12,940 nt of DNA, taken from JALENY01 sp036310185. Lineage in GTDB: Bacteria > Bacillota > Clostridia > Lachnospirales > Lachnospiraceae. Made by a program: the position numbers and the translations under genes. Position 1 is the stretch's first letter. Each line of letters starts with the position of its first letter. Of this stretch, positions 1-6,394 are shown piece by piece. The notes below the pieces were generated by a model. It had not been told where the DNA came from. It worked only from the letters and a program-made list of their open reading frames with translations, and did no database searches. The DNA lies in contig JAXJSH010000054.1 in the NCBI GenBank assembly GCA_036310185.1, positions 1 to 12,940 on the forward strand. Reading direction: 5' to 3'.

Positions 1-2
1 AA

Positions 3-73
3 AGCGGGTGATGGGAATCGAACCCACGTATCCAGCTTGGAAGGCTGGTGTTCTACCATTGAACTACACCCGC
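3..73 (-). tRNA. tRNA-Gly (anticodon TCC)
   Basis: Read on the minus strand this folds as a 71-nt cloverleaf: acceptor GCGGGTG pairs with CACCCGC, the anticodon stem encloses loop CTTCCAA (anticodon TCC), and the T-loop is the usual GTTCGATTC. The discriminator is T and no CCA follows, so the 3' CCA must be added after transcription. It is the second gene of a Pro-Gly pair, 26 nt after tRNA-Pro. The transcript end lies outside the window. Confidence 0.97.
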
Positions 74-99
74 ATATATCGGAAGCGTTACTTGCAAAG

Positions 100-174
100 T
101 CGGGGTGACAGGATTCGAACCTGCGACCTCCTGGTCCCAAACCAGGCGCTCTAGCCAAACTGAGCCACACCCCG
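100..174 (-). tRNA. tRNA-Pro (anticodon TGG)
   Basis: On the minus strand, acceptor CGGGGTG pairs with CACCCCG and the anticodon stem CTGGT/ACCAG encloses loop TTGGGA-type bases with anticodon TGG. The T-arm reads GGTTCGAATCC and the discriminator is A. CCA is not encoded. It is the first gene of the Pro-Gly tRNA operon, about 50 nt downstream of a near-consensus promoter. Confidence 0.97.
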
Positions 175-224
175 AGGCTCACGCGATTCGCGCCATCGTG
201 GTTCTCTGCGTCAACGCAAGTAGT

Positions 225-253
225 ATTGTATTATACTTTTTTTCATTTGTCAA
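225..253 (-). promoter_or_regulatory. Promoter of the tRNA-Pro/tRNA-Gly operon
   Basis: The minus strand carries a perfect -35 TTGACA (253-248), a 17-nt spacer and -10 TACAAT (230-225). The -35 overlaps the TGA stop codon (252-250) of the phosphodiesterase gene upstream, so the promoter sits on the very end of that gene. The tRNA leader (about 175-218) contains a short inverted repeat TGCGT-CA-ACGCA that may aid processing. Confidence 0.85.
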
Positions 254-729
254 CAATAATTTATAAAAAAATTCAAATTATTTTTTTTGTCGATTTCCAT
301 CAGGATATAGGTAGGCTTTCTCCCCTCCTGACGTGGATAAGAAATGCTGCCCGGATTCAACACCGTAATCGCTTCCGTACGGATCAGCTCCGGTCTGTGG
401 GTATGCCCATACATGACAATATCCACACCACGGGAAATTCCCTCTTCCATAATATATTCCGGGCCCATGGACACACCATAATAATGTCCGTGTGTCAAAA
501 GAATCTTATAACCGCCGATTTCAAATTCCATCTCCCGCTCCAGGTCTGAGAAAAAATCATTATTTCCCCGAACCATATACAGCGGACAGTCAACCAGCTG
601 GGTAAAATAACCTTCATGCCCCTCTCCATCGCCGCAATGAATCAAAGCATCCAGATTTCCTACTCTTTTTAACAAATTTACAAGATTCTTATCATAACCG
701 TGCGTATCACTTACAATCAACGCCCTCAT
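250..729 (-). CDS. YfcE/MJ0936-type metallophosphoesterase
   Basis: A 159-residue calcineurin-like phosphoesterase of the small YfcE/MJ0936 type, expected to be a cytosolic dinuclear-metal phosphodiesterase. All metal-site motifs are present: SDTHG (D8, H10), CGD (D34), GNND (N56), THGH (H80, H82) and GHTH (H109, H111). The family acts on phosphodiesters in vitro; the physiological substrate is not known. It starts 3 nt after the rdgB stop with a GAGAGGG ribosome binding site inside the end of rdgB, so the two are co-transcribed and probably translationally coupled. It is a distant paralogue of the YfcE gene at 5089-5649. The 3' end doubles as the -35 region of the downstream tRNA promoter, and no terminator is visible between them. 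Confidence 0.93.
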   Translation of the reverse strand: MRALIVSDTHGYDKNLVNLLKRVGNLDALIHCGDGEGHEGYFTQLVDCPLYMVRGNNDFFSDLEREMEFEIGGYKILLTHGHYYGVSMGPEYIMEEGISRGVDIVMYGHTHRPELIRTEAITVLNPGSISYPRQEGRKPTYILMEIDKKNNLNFFINYC

Positions 730-732
730 ATA

Positions 733-1329
733 TTACCCTCTCAGCTGCTCAATTTTTTCTTTCATCTTCCGTAAAGCTTCACCCCGATGACTGATTGCAT
801 TTTTCTGCTCCGGACTCAGTTCCGCAGAATAACATCCGTACTCCGGCACGTAGAAAATCGGATCGTAACCAAAACCATTTTCCCCTTTTTCCTCATAGCC
901 GATTCTTCCCTCAAAATTACCTCTTGTGGTAAAAACTTCTCCGTTTGGCAGTACCAGTGCAATGACACACACAAAACGGGCGGTACGCTGCTCATCCGGC
1001 ACGCCATTCAATCGTTCTACCAGATTCATATTTTTAATGTGATAAGAAGTATCTTCCCCCATATAGCGGGCAGACAGAACACCCGGTTCCTTGTTCAGAT
1101 AATCAATTTCCAGACCGGAATCGTCTGCCATAACCGCTTCTCCAGTCAGTTCATGGATAGTCTTTGCTTTGATAATTGCATTTTCTTCAAAAGTAGTTCC
1201 ATTTTCATCTATATCAGCCACAATACCGGCATCCTTCATGGAGATCACTTCAATCCCCAGATCTGCCAGAATATGGCGAATCTCTCTCAATTTTCCCTGA
1301 TTGCCGGTTGCAAAAATAATTCGTTCCAT
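733..1329 (-). CDS. rdgB: RdgB/HAM1 family XTP/dITP pyrophosphatase
   Basis: A 198-residue protein of normal length for the RdgB/Ham1/YggV family. These enzymes hydrolyse dITP, XTP and ITP to the monophosphate plus pyrophosphate and so keep deaminated purines out of DNA and RNA. Visible motifs are TGNQGK (8-13, nucleotide triphosphate binding), ADDSGL (68-73, catalytic and metal acidic residues), GFGYDPIF (152-159, base recognition) and SHRG (180-183). The ATG is preceded by a GAGGG site at about 6 nt. It is the first gene of a two-gene operon with the phosphodiesterase downstream, driven by the promoter at 1373-1401. I see no truncation or odd residue. Confidence 0.97.
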   Translation of the reverse strand: MERIIFATGNQGKLREIRHILADLGIEVISMKDAGIVADIDENGTTFEENAIIKAKTIHELTGEAVMADDSGLEIDYLNKEPGVLSARYMGEDTSYHIKNMNLVERLNGVPDEQRTARFVCVIALVLPNGEVFTTRGNFEGRIGYEEKGENGFGYDPIFYVPEYGCYSAELSPEQKNAISHRGEALRKMKEKIEQLRG

Positions 1330-1372
1330 AAAAATCCCTCAATTTTTCAAAAAGTTCTAACGCTTCGCGGAT

Positions 1373-1401
1373 ATTATATCATTGCCTCCTGTTTTTCTCA
1401 A
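1373..1401 (-). promoter_or_regulatory. Promoter of the rdgB-phosphodiesterase operon
   Basis: Minus strand: -35 TTGAGA (1401-1396), 17-nt spacer, -10 TATAAT (1378-1373). It lies about 43 nt upstream of the rdgB ATG. The short leader contains a CGC-GAA-GCG mini-hairpin just after the expected start point. The match to a housekeeping sigma factor promoter is good. Confidence 0.8.
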
Positions 1402-1426
1402 GTCCTCAAATCGGGCAAATAAAGCA

Positions 1427-1448
1427 GAAACAGAATAGAAACAGAATA
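1427..1448. repeat. 11-bp tandem duplication
   Basis: The 11-mer GAAACAGAATA occurs twice in perfect tandem (1427-1437 and 1438-1448), abutting the cstA terminator. It is probably a local slippage duplication with no function. Confidence 0.8.
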
Positions 1449-1474
1449 AAGGGGTGCGATTTCTCGTCACCCCT
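1445..1474 (-). terminator. Intrinsic terminator after cstA
   Basis: Minus-strand hairpin AGGGGTG/CACCCCT (outer 7 bp) continuing past a one-base bulge into CGA/TCG closed by a GAAA tetraloop, followed by TTTATT. It begins 18 nt after the cstA stop codon, and the T-rich tail is on the minus-strand side. Confidence 0.85.
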
Positions 1475-1492
1475 CGTCTTAAACTATAACAA

Positions 1493-3223
1493 TTAAGCCT
1501 CTTTTTTCTTTGTTAATGATTTTACACCGTCTATTGCAAGCACAATTGCCAATACGACCAGCAATACAGCCAGAACAACCAGTGCAATATTCCATCCCAT
1601 ATCCGTACCGGCCTGAATTGCACCCACCTTTGTAATAATGGTCTGAATCAGGGATACGATTGTAACAACGAGCATAAATGCCATCGGGATAAAGAACATC
1701 TTATTGTTTTTGCCGACTTTTCCAAGCCATGTAGCAACTGCGATCAGACCAAGTGCTGCCAGCAGCTGGTTTGCTGCACCGAACAGCGGCCAGATTTTCG
1801 CATAACCGGTCATACCAAGGGCAACGCCTGCCACTACCGTGATAATCGTAGCCACATACGGATTGGTCACAACTTTTTTGAATCCTTTTGCATCTTTATA
1901 AGACTGTCCCGGCTCCAGCCAGAATTCCTGGAACATGTAACGTGCAAGACGTGTCGCCGTATCCAGAGAGGTCAGACAGAAGGCAGATACTGCCAGAATC
2001 AGCATGGAATAAATTACACTTTCTGCCCCTTTCAGGAACGGAATCGTTGCACACATACGGGAAATACCGGCTGCAAATACTGCAGTCGGAGTTGTAATAC
2101 CACCCGGAACGTATTCATTCCAGATATAACCTACTGCACAAAGTGAAATAACAGCCAGTCCGCATTCGATCAACATACCGCCGTAAGCGATCGGACGCGC
2201 ATCTCTTTCGTTATCCAGCTGTTTTGCAGTTGTACCGGAACCAACCAGTGAATGGAAACCTGAGATCGCACCACAGGCAATTGTAATAAACAATGCCGGG
2301 AACAGCATGCCCAGTGAAACACCGGAACCATATGTAGCAGAATCAACAAATCCGGTAAATGCAGGGATGTCCAGATCTGCTTTACCCATAATCGCACAAC
2401 CGATAATACCAACAACTGCAACCGCCATCATGAAATACAGAAGGAATGAACTCAAATAATCACGGGGCTGCAGCAAAATCCAGACCGGAGTCACCGATGC
2501 CACTGCAATATAAACACCAACAATAATCATCCATGTTTTCTGACTTAAATACAGCGGATGCCAGTTCAGACCGATCACCATACAGACAACAATAGCCAGA
2601 ACGCCAAGAATTGTGGAAATTCCAAGCGGAGCATTTCTTCTGTACACCAGGAAACCGAATATAACTGCAATTACGATAAACAAAATAGAAATCATAGCTG
2701 TAGATGCATTGGATGCACTCTTTGCCAGATCTACTGCTCCACTCTCATCATAGGTAGCCATGAACGTGTTGGCAACAATTGATGCAAAAGCTGCAACAAC
2801 AAGAATCAGGGTCAGATAAGAGAAAATAATAAACAGTCTCTTCGCTTTTGTGCCCATGGAATCTGCAATAACTTCACCAATAGACTGTCCTTTGTGACGG
2901 ATTGATGCAAAAAGTGCACCAAAGTCATGTACCGCACCAAAGAAAATACCGCCAACCAGTACCCATAACAGTACCGGCACCCATCCAAATACAGCTGCCT
3001 GGATCGGTCCGTTTATGGGGCCTGCACCTGCGATAGATGAAAAATGATGTCCCAATAAGACCGGGGCTTTTGCCGGACAATAGTCCTGTCCGTCTTCCAG
3101 CTCATGAGCCGGGGTTCTTCTGGTCTCGTCAATTCCCCACTGCTTAGCCAGCCATCTGCCGTAGGTAAGATAAGCAATGATAAGAACTGCAATACCGATA
3201 AATAAAATTACTACTGCATTCAT
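1493..3223 (-). CDS. cstA: CstA family carbon starvation / pyruvate (peptide) transporter
   Basis: A 576-residue integral membrane protein with about 15-16 hydrophobic segments, of the CstA family. Members import pyruvate and have been linked to peptide uptake under carbon starvation. The hallmark N-terminal core is clear: GHHFSSIAGAGPINGP at about 58-73, followed by FGAVHDFGALFAS (95-107) and the SIGEVIAD stretch. The C-terminal CstA domain ends in a short KSLTKKKEA tail. It is shorter than E. coli CstA (about 700 aa), as is usual in Clostridia. I choose the ATG at 3223: an upstream in-frame ATG (3244) would place the AAAGGAG / GGGAG ribosome binding region inside the protein. The unrecognised gene at 3274-3789 ends 50 nt upstream, so the pair may be co-transcribed. 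No convincing separate promoter is seen, and a terminator follows. Confidence 0.96.
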   Translation of the reverse strand: MNAVVILFIGIAVLIIAYLTYGRWLAKQWGIDETRRTPAHELEDGQDYCPAKAPVLLGHHFSSIAGAGPINGPIQAAVFGWVPVLLWVLVGGIFFGAVHDFGALFASIRHKGQSIGEVIADSMGTKAKRLFIIFSYLTLILVVAAFASIVANTFMATYDESGAVDLAKSASNASTAMISILFIVIAVIFGFLVYRRNAPLGISTILGVLAIVVCMVIGLNWHPLYLSQKTWMIIVGVYIAVASVTPVWILLQPRDYLSSFLLYFMMAVAVVGIIGCAIMGKADLDIPAFTGFVDSATYGSGVSLGMLFPALFITIACGAISGFHSLVGSGTTAKQLDNERDARPIAYGGMLIECGLAVISLCAVGYIWNEYVPGGITTPTAVFAAGISRMCATIPFLKGAESVIYSMLILAVSAFCLTSLDTATRLARYMFQEFWLEPGQSYKDAKGFKKVVTNPYVATIITVVAGVALGMTGYAKIWPLFGAANQLLAALGLIAVATWLGKVGKNNKMFFIPMAFMLVVTIVSLIQTIITKVGAIQAGTDMGWNIALVVLAVLLVVLAIVLAIDGVKSLTKKKEA

Positions 3224-3273
3224 ACGTCTCCCACTCCTTTGCATAAAAAATTAATTGCAGTATATACAAGAGA

Positions 3274-3789
3274 TCAGAAAAATCTCTTATAATCTTTTAT
3301 TAACCCGCGGGCTGCCGCGTTGCCAGTCAGTTTTTTATTCTCCAGATCAATAACCAGAATCCGAAGTTCACAATAACCGCGTATTGACAAACGATAATTC
3401 TTGTAAAAATGCGCTTTCTTTACTTTCTTTTTTACTTCATCCGGCACTGCATTTTCGCTGATAAAAATCCCCGTAATGTAAGAATACATATGGTCTTTTT
3501 CCATGCACGCCCTGCCTTTTCGAACCAGCATCGGTTCAATCTTTTCCGCCGCCTGTACAGCAAAACGCTCAATATCTTCCGGGGTCAGACACCTGAACAT
3601 TTTGAAAAATGCATGCTCATAGCAGATTGCTCTCCACAGCTCCGCTTTTTTCATCAGCACGTATTTGGCGCTGGTAATATCACAAAATCCATATGCATCG
3701 TATGTCTCGCCGCACAATTCATATGGCTCCAAAAGATCAAAGCTGCTTCGGTAGACACCAAGCAGCTTTTCTAAAAAATCATTTTTCAT
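3274..3789 (-). CDS. Hypothetical protein, 171 aa, upstream of cstA
   Basis: I do not recognise this protein with certainty. It is 171 residues, soluble, mixed charge, with no signal peptide or membrane segment. It has six cysteines (26, 36, 56, 67, 95, 140) without a clear metal-binding spacing. Stretches that look conserved-family-like are KYVLMKKAELWRA (42-54), YEHAFFKMF (57-65), the central EKDHMYSYITGIFIS (97-111) and the C-terminal GYCELRILVIDLENKK (138-153). Together these suggest a compact alpha/beta domain. It has its own promoter (3859-3887) and lies immediately upstream of cstA in the same direction. The ribosome binding site is weak (CGGAAG about 13 nt before the ATG), so expression may be low or the start may be later. 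Coding status is supported by length, composition and gene packing. Confidence 0.82.
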   Translation of the reverse strand: MKNDFLEKLLGVYRSSFDLLEPYELCGETYDAYGFCDITSAKYVLMKKAELWRAICYEHAFFKMFRCLTPEDIERFAVQAAEKIEPMLVRKGRACMEKDHMYSYITGIFISENAVPDEVKKKVKKAHFYKNYRLSIRGYCELRILVIDLENKKLTGNAAARGLIKDYKRFF

Positions 3790-3858
3790 AATAAGTTACA
3801 CGCTTCCGTCATCGAACAATAAAAACTTTATAAATTACCGATTAAATTTCTATAAATC

Positions 3859-3888
3859 ATTGTATCACTTTGCGATTTAAAATACAAT
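3859..3888 (-). promoter_or_regulatory. Symmetric promoter upstream of the 171-aa gene
   Basis: Minus strand: -35 TTGTAT (3887-3882), 17-nt spacer, -10 TACAAT (3864-3859) with TG one base upstream (extended -10), about 70 nt before the ATG. The same bases form the inverted repeat ATTGTAT/ATACAAT, so the plus strand also reads TTGTAT (3860-3865), 17 nt, TACAAT (3883-3888). The element could fire in both directions or be bound as an operator. Confidence 0.65.
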
Positions 3889-3923
3889 ATGTTTTTGCAT
3901 CACTTTAAAGCAATAAATTGTTT

Positions 3924-5069
3924 TTATTGTTTCTTTGGCGGCTTCGGTCCCAGAAACTGATAATAATAGGTCTTGATCATTCCATTATAAATCTTCCGGT
4001 TCTTATCTGCCTTGCGGCCGATGTATTTCTCTGCCTCATCATAACTGGTAATCAGATACATGGACCAGGAATCCAGTCCCCGGTAAACATCGCCGATCTG
4101 ACGGTAAAGTTCCGGAAGCATGGCACGCTCTTCCAGACGCTCCCCATAAGGCGGATTGGTGATCACAAATCCATATTTTTTCGGATGGCGCAGTTCATGT
4201 ACCGGACGTTTCTGAAAATGGATCAGATGATCCACGCCTGCATCTATTGCATTTTCTTTTGCCGCCTTGATCACATCCCCGTCGATATCAAATCCCTGCA
4301 GATCCATCTCCAGATCTGTATTCACCAGACTGTCCGCATCTTCTCTCACATCATACCAGGCCTTTCTCGGAACCAGATTTTTCCAGTTTTCTGCAAGAAA
4401 ATGACGATGTCTGCCCGGTGCCATATTGGCAGCCATCATGGCAGCCTCGATCAGAAAAGTTCCGCTTCCGCAGAACGGATCCACCAGAATACGGTCTTTC
4501 TTCCACGGCGTCAGCATAATAAGTGCTGCTGCCAGCGTTTCGGAAATAGGGGCCTTTGACTGCAGTTTGCGGTATCCTCTTTTGTGGAGAGAAGTACCTG
4601 TGGTGTCCAGCGCCACCGTCACCACATCTTTCATCAGCGACACACGAACCGGATAGGGATCTCCATCTTCCTCAAACCAGGACACATGATATTTTTCTTT
4701 CAGACGCTCCACCATCGCCTTTTTCATAATAGACTGAATATCCGACGGGCTGAACAGCTTGCTTTTGACAGACGAAGCCTTTGCAACCCAGAACTTTCCA
4801 TCCTCCGGAATAAATTCTTCCCATGGAAGTGCCTTTGTCTGTTCAAACAGTTCATCATATGTGTAAGCCTTAAACTGGCCCACTTTTAGGAGAATACGCT
4901 CGGCAGTGCGAAGAAACGTATTGGCATAAGCAATTGCCGCAAGATCTCCCAGAAATGTAACCCTGCCGTCTTCCACCTGGCTGATCTCATACCCCAGATC
5001 AAGAATCTCTCTTTTTAATACTGCCTCCAGGCCAAAATGACACGGTGCAATCAATTCATATTGTTTCAT
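3924..5069 (-). CDS. rlmL: THUMP-domain class I SAM-dependent RNA methyltransferase (RlmL/YpsC type)
   Basis: A 381-residue protein matching the N-terminal (RlmL) half of E. coli RlmKL and B. subtilis YpsC. These are predicted to make N2-methylguanosine in 23S rRNA (G2445 in E. coli numbering). An N-terminal ferredoxin-like plus THUMP region covers roughly 1-155. The Rossmann methyltransferase domain follows, with SAM motif I DPFCGSGTFLIEAA (197-210) and catalytic motif IV NPPYGERL (305-312). It lacks the C-terminal RlmK domain, which is normal in Firmicutes. The start has a GAGGGAGAG site 5 nt upstream. It begins 19 nt after yfcE in the same direction, so the two are probably one operon. Only an AT-rich hairpin overlaps its stop; no strong terminator is seen. 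The exact target base is an inference from the family. Confidence 0.94.
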   Translation of the reverse strand: MKQYELIAPCHFGLEAVLKREILDLGYEISQVEDGRVTFLGDLAAIAYANTFLRTAERILLKVGQFKAYTYDELFEQTKALPWEEFIPEDGKFWVAKASSVKSKLFSPSDIQSIMKKAMVERLKEKYHVSWFEEDGDPYPVRVSLMKDVVTVALDTTGTSLHKRGYRKLQSKAPISETLAAALIMLTPWKKDRILVDPFCGSGTFLIEAAMMAANMAPGRHRHFLAENWKNLVPRKAWYDVREDADSLVNTDLEMDLQGFDIDGDVIKAAKENAIDAGVDHLIHFQKRPVHELRHPKKYGFVITNPPYGERLEERAMLPELYRQIGDVYRGLDSWSMYLITSYDEAEKYIGRKADKNRKIYNGMIKTYYYQFLGPKPPKKQ

Positions 5070-5088
5070 TTTTCTCTCCCTCGTTCAC

Positions 5089-5649
5089 TTACCTTTTTTC
5101 GCTGAGCAGGTCATACTCTTTTATGCTTTCATTTTCAAATGTTTTAACAGTAAAAACACCTTTTTCCAGAACCGCATAGGTAGGCGGATTGCCCTCTTTC
5201 GGTATGGACACAGACCCCGGATTCAAAAAGATAATACCATTTTTCCTCTCTGCCCGAAGCACATGGGTATGCCCTTGAAGAAAAACATCCCCCTCTTTCA
5301 TTGGCGGCAGATTTTTTTCATTATAGACATGTCCATGGCTGAGATATATCTGGCGCCCCTTCTTCAGCTGTATCACCGCATAATCCGCCATAATCGGAAA
5401 CTCCAGCACCATCTGATCCACTTCCGCATCACAATTGCCCCGAACGGCCAGAATATCCTCTCTGCGCTCGTTCAGAAGCGGAATCACTTCCTTCGGCGCA
5501 TACTCCCGGGGCAGATCGTTTCGGGGTCCGTGGTAAAGAATATCTCCCAGCAGAACCATCCGATCCGCCTGCTCCCGGTCATATGCCTCCAGCATTTTTT
5601 TACAATAATACGCCGAACCATGAATATCGGACGCAATAAAATATTTCAT
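5089..5649 (-). CDS. yfcE: YfcE phosphodiesterase
   Basis: A 186-residue metallophosphoesterase nearly the same length as E. coli YfcE (184 aa), with the same motif order. It has SDIHG (D8, H10), LGDILYHGPRNDLP (D36), VRGNCDAEVDQM (N72, D74), LSHGH (H105, H107), GHTH (H127, H129) and the NPGSVSIPKEGNP tail. E. coli YfcE is a Mn-dependent phosphodiesterase active on model substrates; the natural substrate is unknown. The ribosome binding site AAAGGAG is 8 nt before the ATG. It sits 106 nt downstream of the rhodanese gene and 19 nt upstream of the methyltransferase gene. It is clearly closer to YfcE proper than the shorter paralogue at 250-729. Confidence 0.97.
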   Translation of the reverse strand: MKYFIASDIHGSAYYCKKMLEAYDREQADRMVLLGDILYHGPRNDLPREYAPKEVIPLLNERREDILAVRGNCDAEVDQMVLEFPIMADYAVIQLKKGRQIYLSHGHVYNEKNLPPMKEGDVFLQGHTHVLRAERKNGIIFLNPGSVSIPKEGNPPTYAVLEKGVFTVKTFENESIKEYDLLSEKR

Positions 5650-5755
5650 TTTTTGTCTCCTTTGTAAAATTTCTCATACAATCAGATATTCTGTCTTTTT
5701 CTGAACATAATAATTCGAAAAAGCAAAATCTCCCTTTCCATACCCGACAGATCCG

Positions 5756-6064
5756 TTAATCCGATACCAGATACCTTCCTCTGTACATATGAATGCCTCC
5801 AATCACAGAGCGTACCCGATAATTGTCTTTTGCCAGTTCCCGGGCCGCTATCAGACTCAGGCTGCCCCGTTCGCAATACAAGACCACATCCCGGTCTCTT
5901 GGCGGCCGGAACCGGAATGCACCGCCCTCATATGGGATATTGACCGCGTCTTTTATATGAGCCTTCTCAAATTCTTCAGCGGAACGCAGATCTATAATAA
6001 AAGCCCGTTTCTGTTCAACATAATAGTCCAACATTTTGGGTGAGATAGTTTCCAGATTGAACAT
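5756..6064 (-). CDS. Single-domain rhodanese-like protein
   Basis: A 102-residue single rhodanese domain, presumably cytosolic, that would carry a persulfide on its catalytic cysteine for sulfur transfer. Recognisable parts are IIDLRSAEEFEKAHI (23-37), with the CH2A-like substrate-proximal segment, the active-site loop CERGSLS (C64 nucleophile, 64-70) and the C-terminal VIGGIHMYRG (87-96) typical of clostridial PspE/GlpE-like proteins. The ATG has an AAAAGGA site about 8 nt upstream. It lies upstream of yfcE in the same direction, with a 106-nt gap holding an imperfect CTTTTTC/GAAAAAG hairpin but no terminator, so read-through into yfcE is possible. The sulfur acceptor is not indicated by the neighbours. 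Confidence 0.92.
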   Translation of the reverse strand: MFNLETISPKMLDYYVEQKRAFIIDLRSAEEFEKAHIKDAVNIPYEGGAFRFRPPRDRDVVLYCERGSLSLIAARELAKDNYRVRSVIGGIHMYRGRYLVSD

Positions 6065-6084
6065 AATAAATTCCTTTTTACTTT

Positions 6085-6114
6085 ATTATATTCATCCCTA
6101 TGGAAAAGGGATAA
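6085..6114 (-). promoter_or_regulatory. Possible promoter/operator of the rhodanese gene
   Basis: Minus strand -10 TATAAT (6090-6085) lies 21 nt before the rhodanese ATG, with only a weak -35 (TTATCC, 6114-6109, 18-nt spacer). A 6-bp inverted repeat ATCCCT/AGGGAT (6094-6099 and 6107-6112) fills the spacer and touches the -35. It could be an operator or a leader hairpin. The very short leader makes this tentative. Confidence 0.35.
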
Positions 6115-6157
6115 TTTTCCGACTTTAGATATAATTCACAGATTTTTCATATTTTTG

Positions 6158-6186
6158 TTGCTTTTTTTGTAATTGTATATTATAAT
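6158..6186 (+). promoter_or_regulatory. Plus-strand promoter of the candidate sRNA
   Basis: Plus strand: -35 TTGCTT (6158-6163), 17-nt spacer, -10 TATAAT (6181-6186), pointing away from the rhodanese gene. No coding gene lies downstream on this strand before the terminator at 6315-6344. The -10 is partly palindromic (TATAAT also on the minus strand at 6184-6179), but the minus strand lacks a fitting -35. Confidence 0.7.
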
Positions 6187-6191
6187 CGAAC

Positions 6192-6344
6192 ATGTAAAAA
6201 GAATTTACCCTTCAAAGAATTTTTTTTACAATCAGTAACCCCTTTTTAATTATTTATACTCCCCTCGAAAGGTCTCGATAGCTCCCCTATCGGGGTCTTT
6301 CACTTTATAATTTTACTGACCGGAAAATTCCGGTCAGTTTTTTT
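6192..6344 (+). ncRNA. Candidate C-rich trans-acting small RNA
   Basis: About 150 nt, bounded by a promoter (6158-6186) and a textbook intrinsic terminator (6315-6344), with no open reading frame (the first ATG is followed at once by TAA). The 5' part can form TGTAAAAA/TTTTTACA (6193-6200 with 6223-6230). The middle is a 15-bp hairpin (6267-6281 with 6287-6301) with a five-base loop CTCCC. Three of its pairs are G-U wobbles on the plus strand and become A-C mismatches on the minus strand, which shows the plus strand is the RNA. C-rich, single-stranded-looking motifs recur: ACCC (6207-6210), ACCCC (6238-6242), CTCCCC (6259-6264) and CTCCCC at the hairpin loop (6282-6287). Such motifs match Shine-Dalgarno sequences, as in RsaE/RoxS and FsrA-type sRNAs of Firmicutes. 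I cannot assign it to a named family. Confidence 0.65.
6315..6344 (+). terminator. Intrinsic terminator of the candidate sRNA
   Basis: Perfect 11-bp inverted repeat ACTGACCGGAA/TTCCGGTCAGT (6315-6325 with 6328-6338) followed by seven T on the plus strand. On the minus strand the hairpin is followed by AAAATTATAAAG, so it is not an efficient terminator for the DUF1700 gene coming from the other side. Confidence 0.9.
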
Positions 6345-6394
6345 ATTCCCGCACTCTCTGCCGCTGGTTTGATCATATAAAAATCCATTCACGG

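Noticed and set aside
3224..3244. Upstream ATG of cstA adding seven residues
   Set aside because: It would put the Shine-Dalgarno sequence inside the coding region, and the extra residues (MQRSGRR) are not typical of the family.
5650..5755. Possible terminator between the rhodanese gene and yfcE (CTTTTTC/GAAAAAG hairpin)
   Set aside because: The loop is long, the stem is A/T-rich and no T-run follows on either strand.
5682..5876. 64-aa minus-strand frame running past the end of the rhodanese gene
   Set aside because: Mostly an out-of-frame shadow of the rhodanese gene; the extra 3' part has no separate ribosome binding site support and the rhodanese domain is complete without it.
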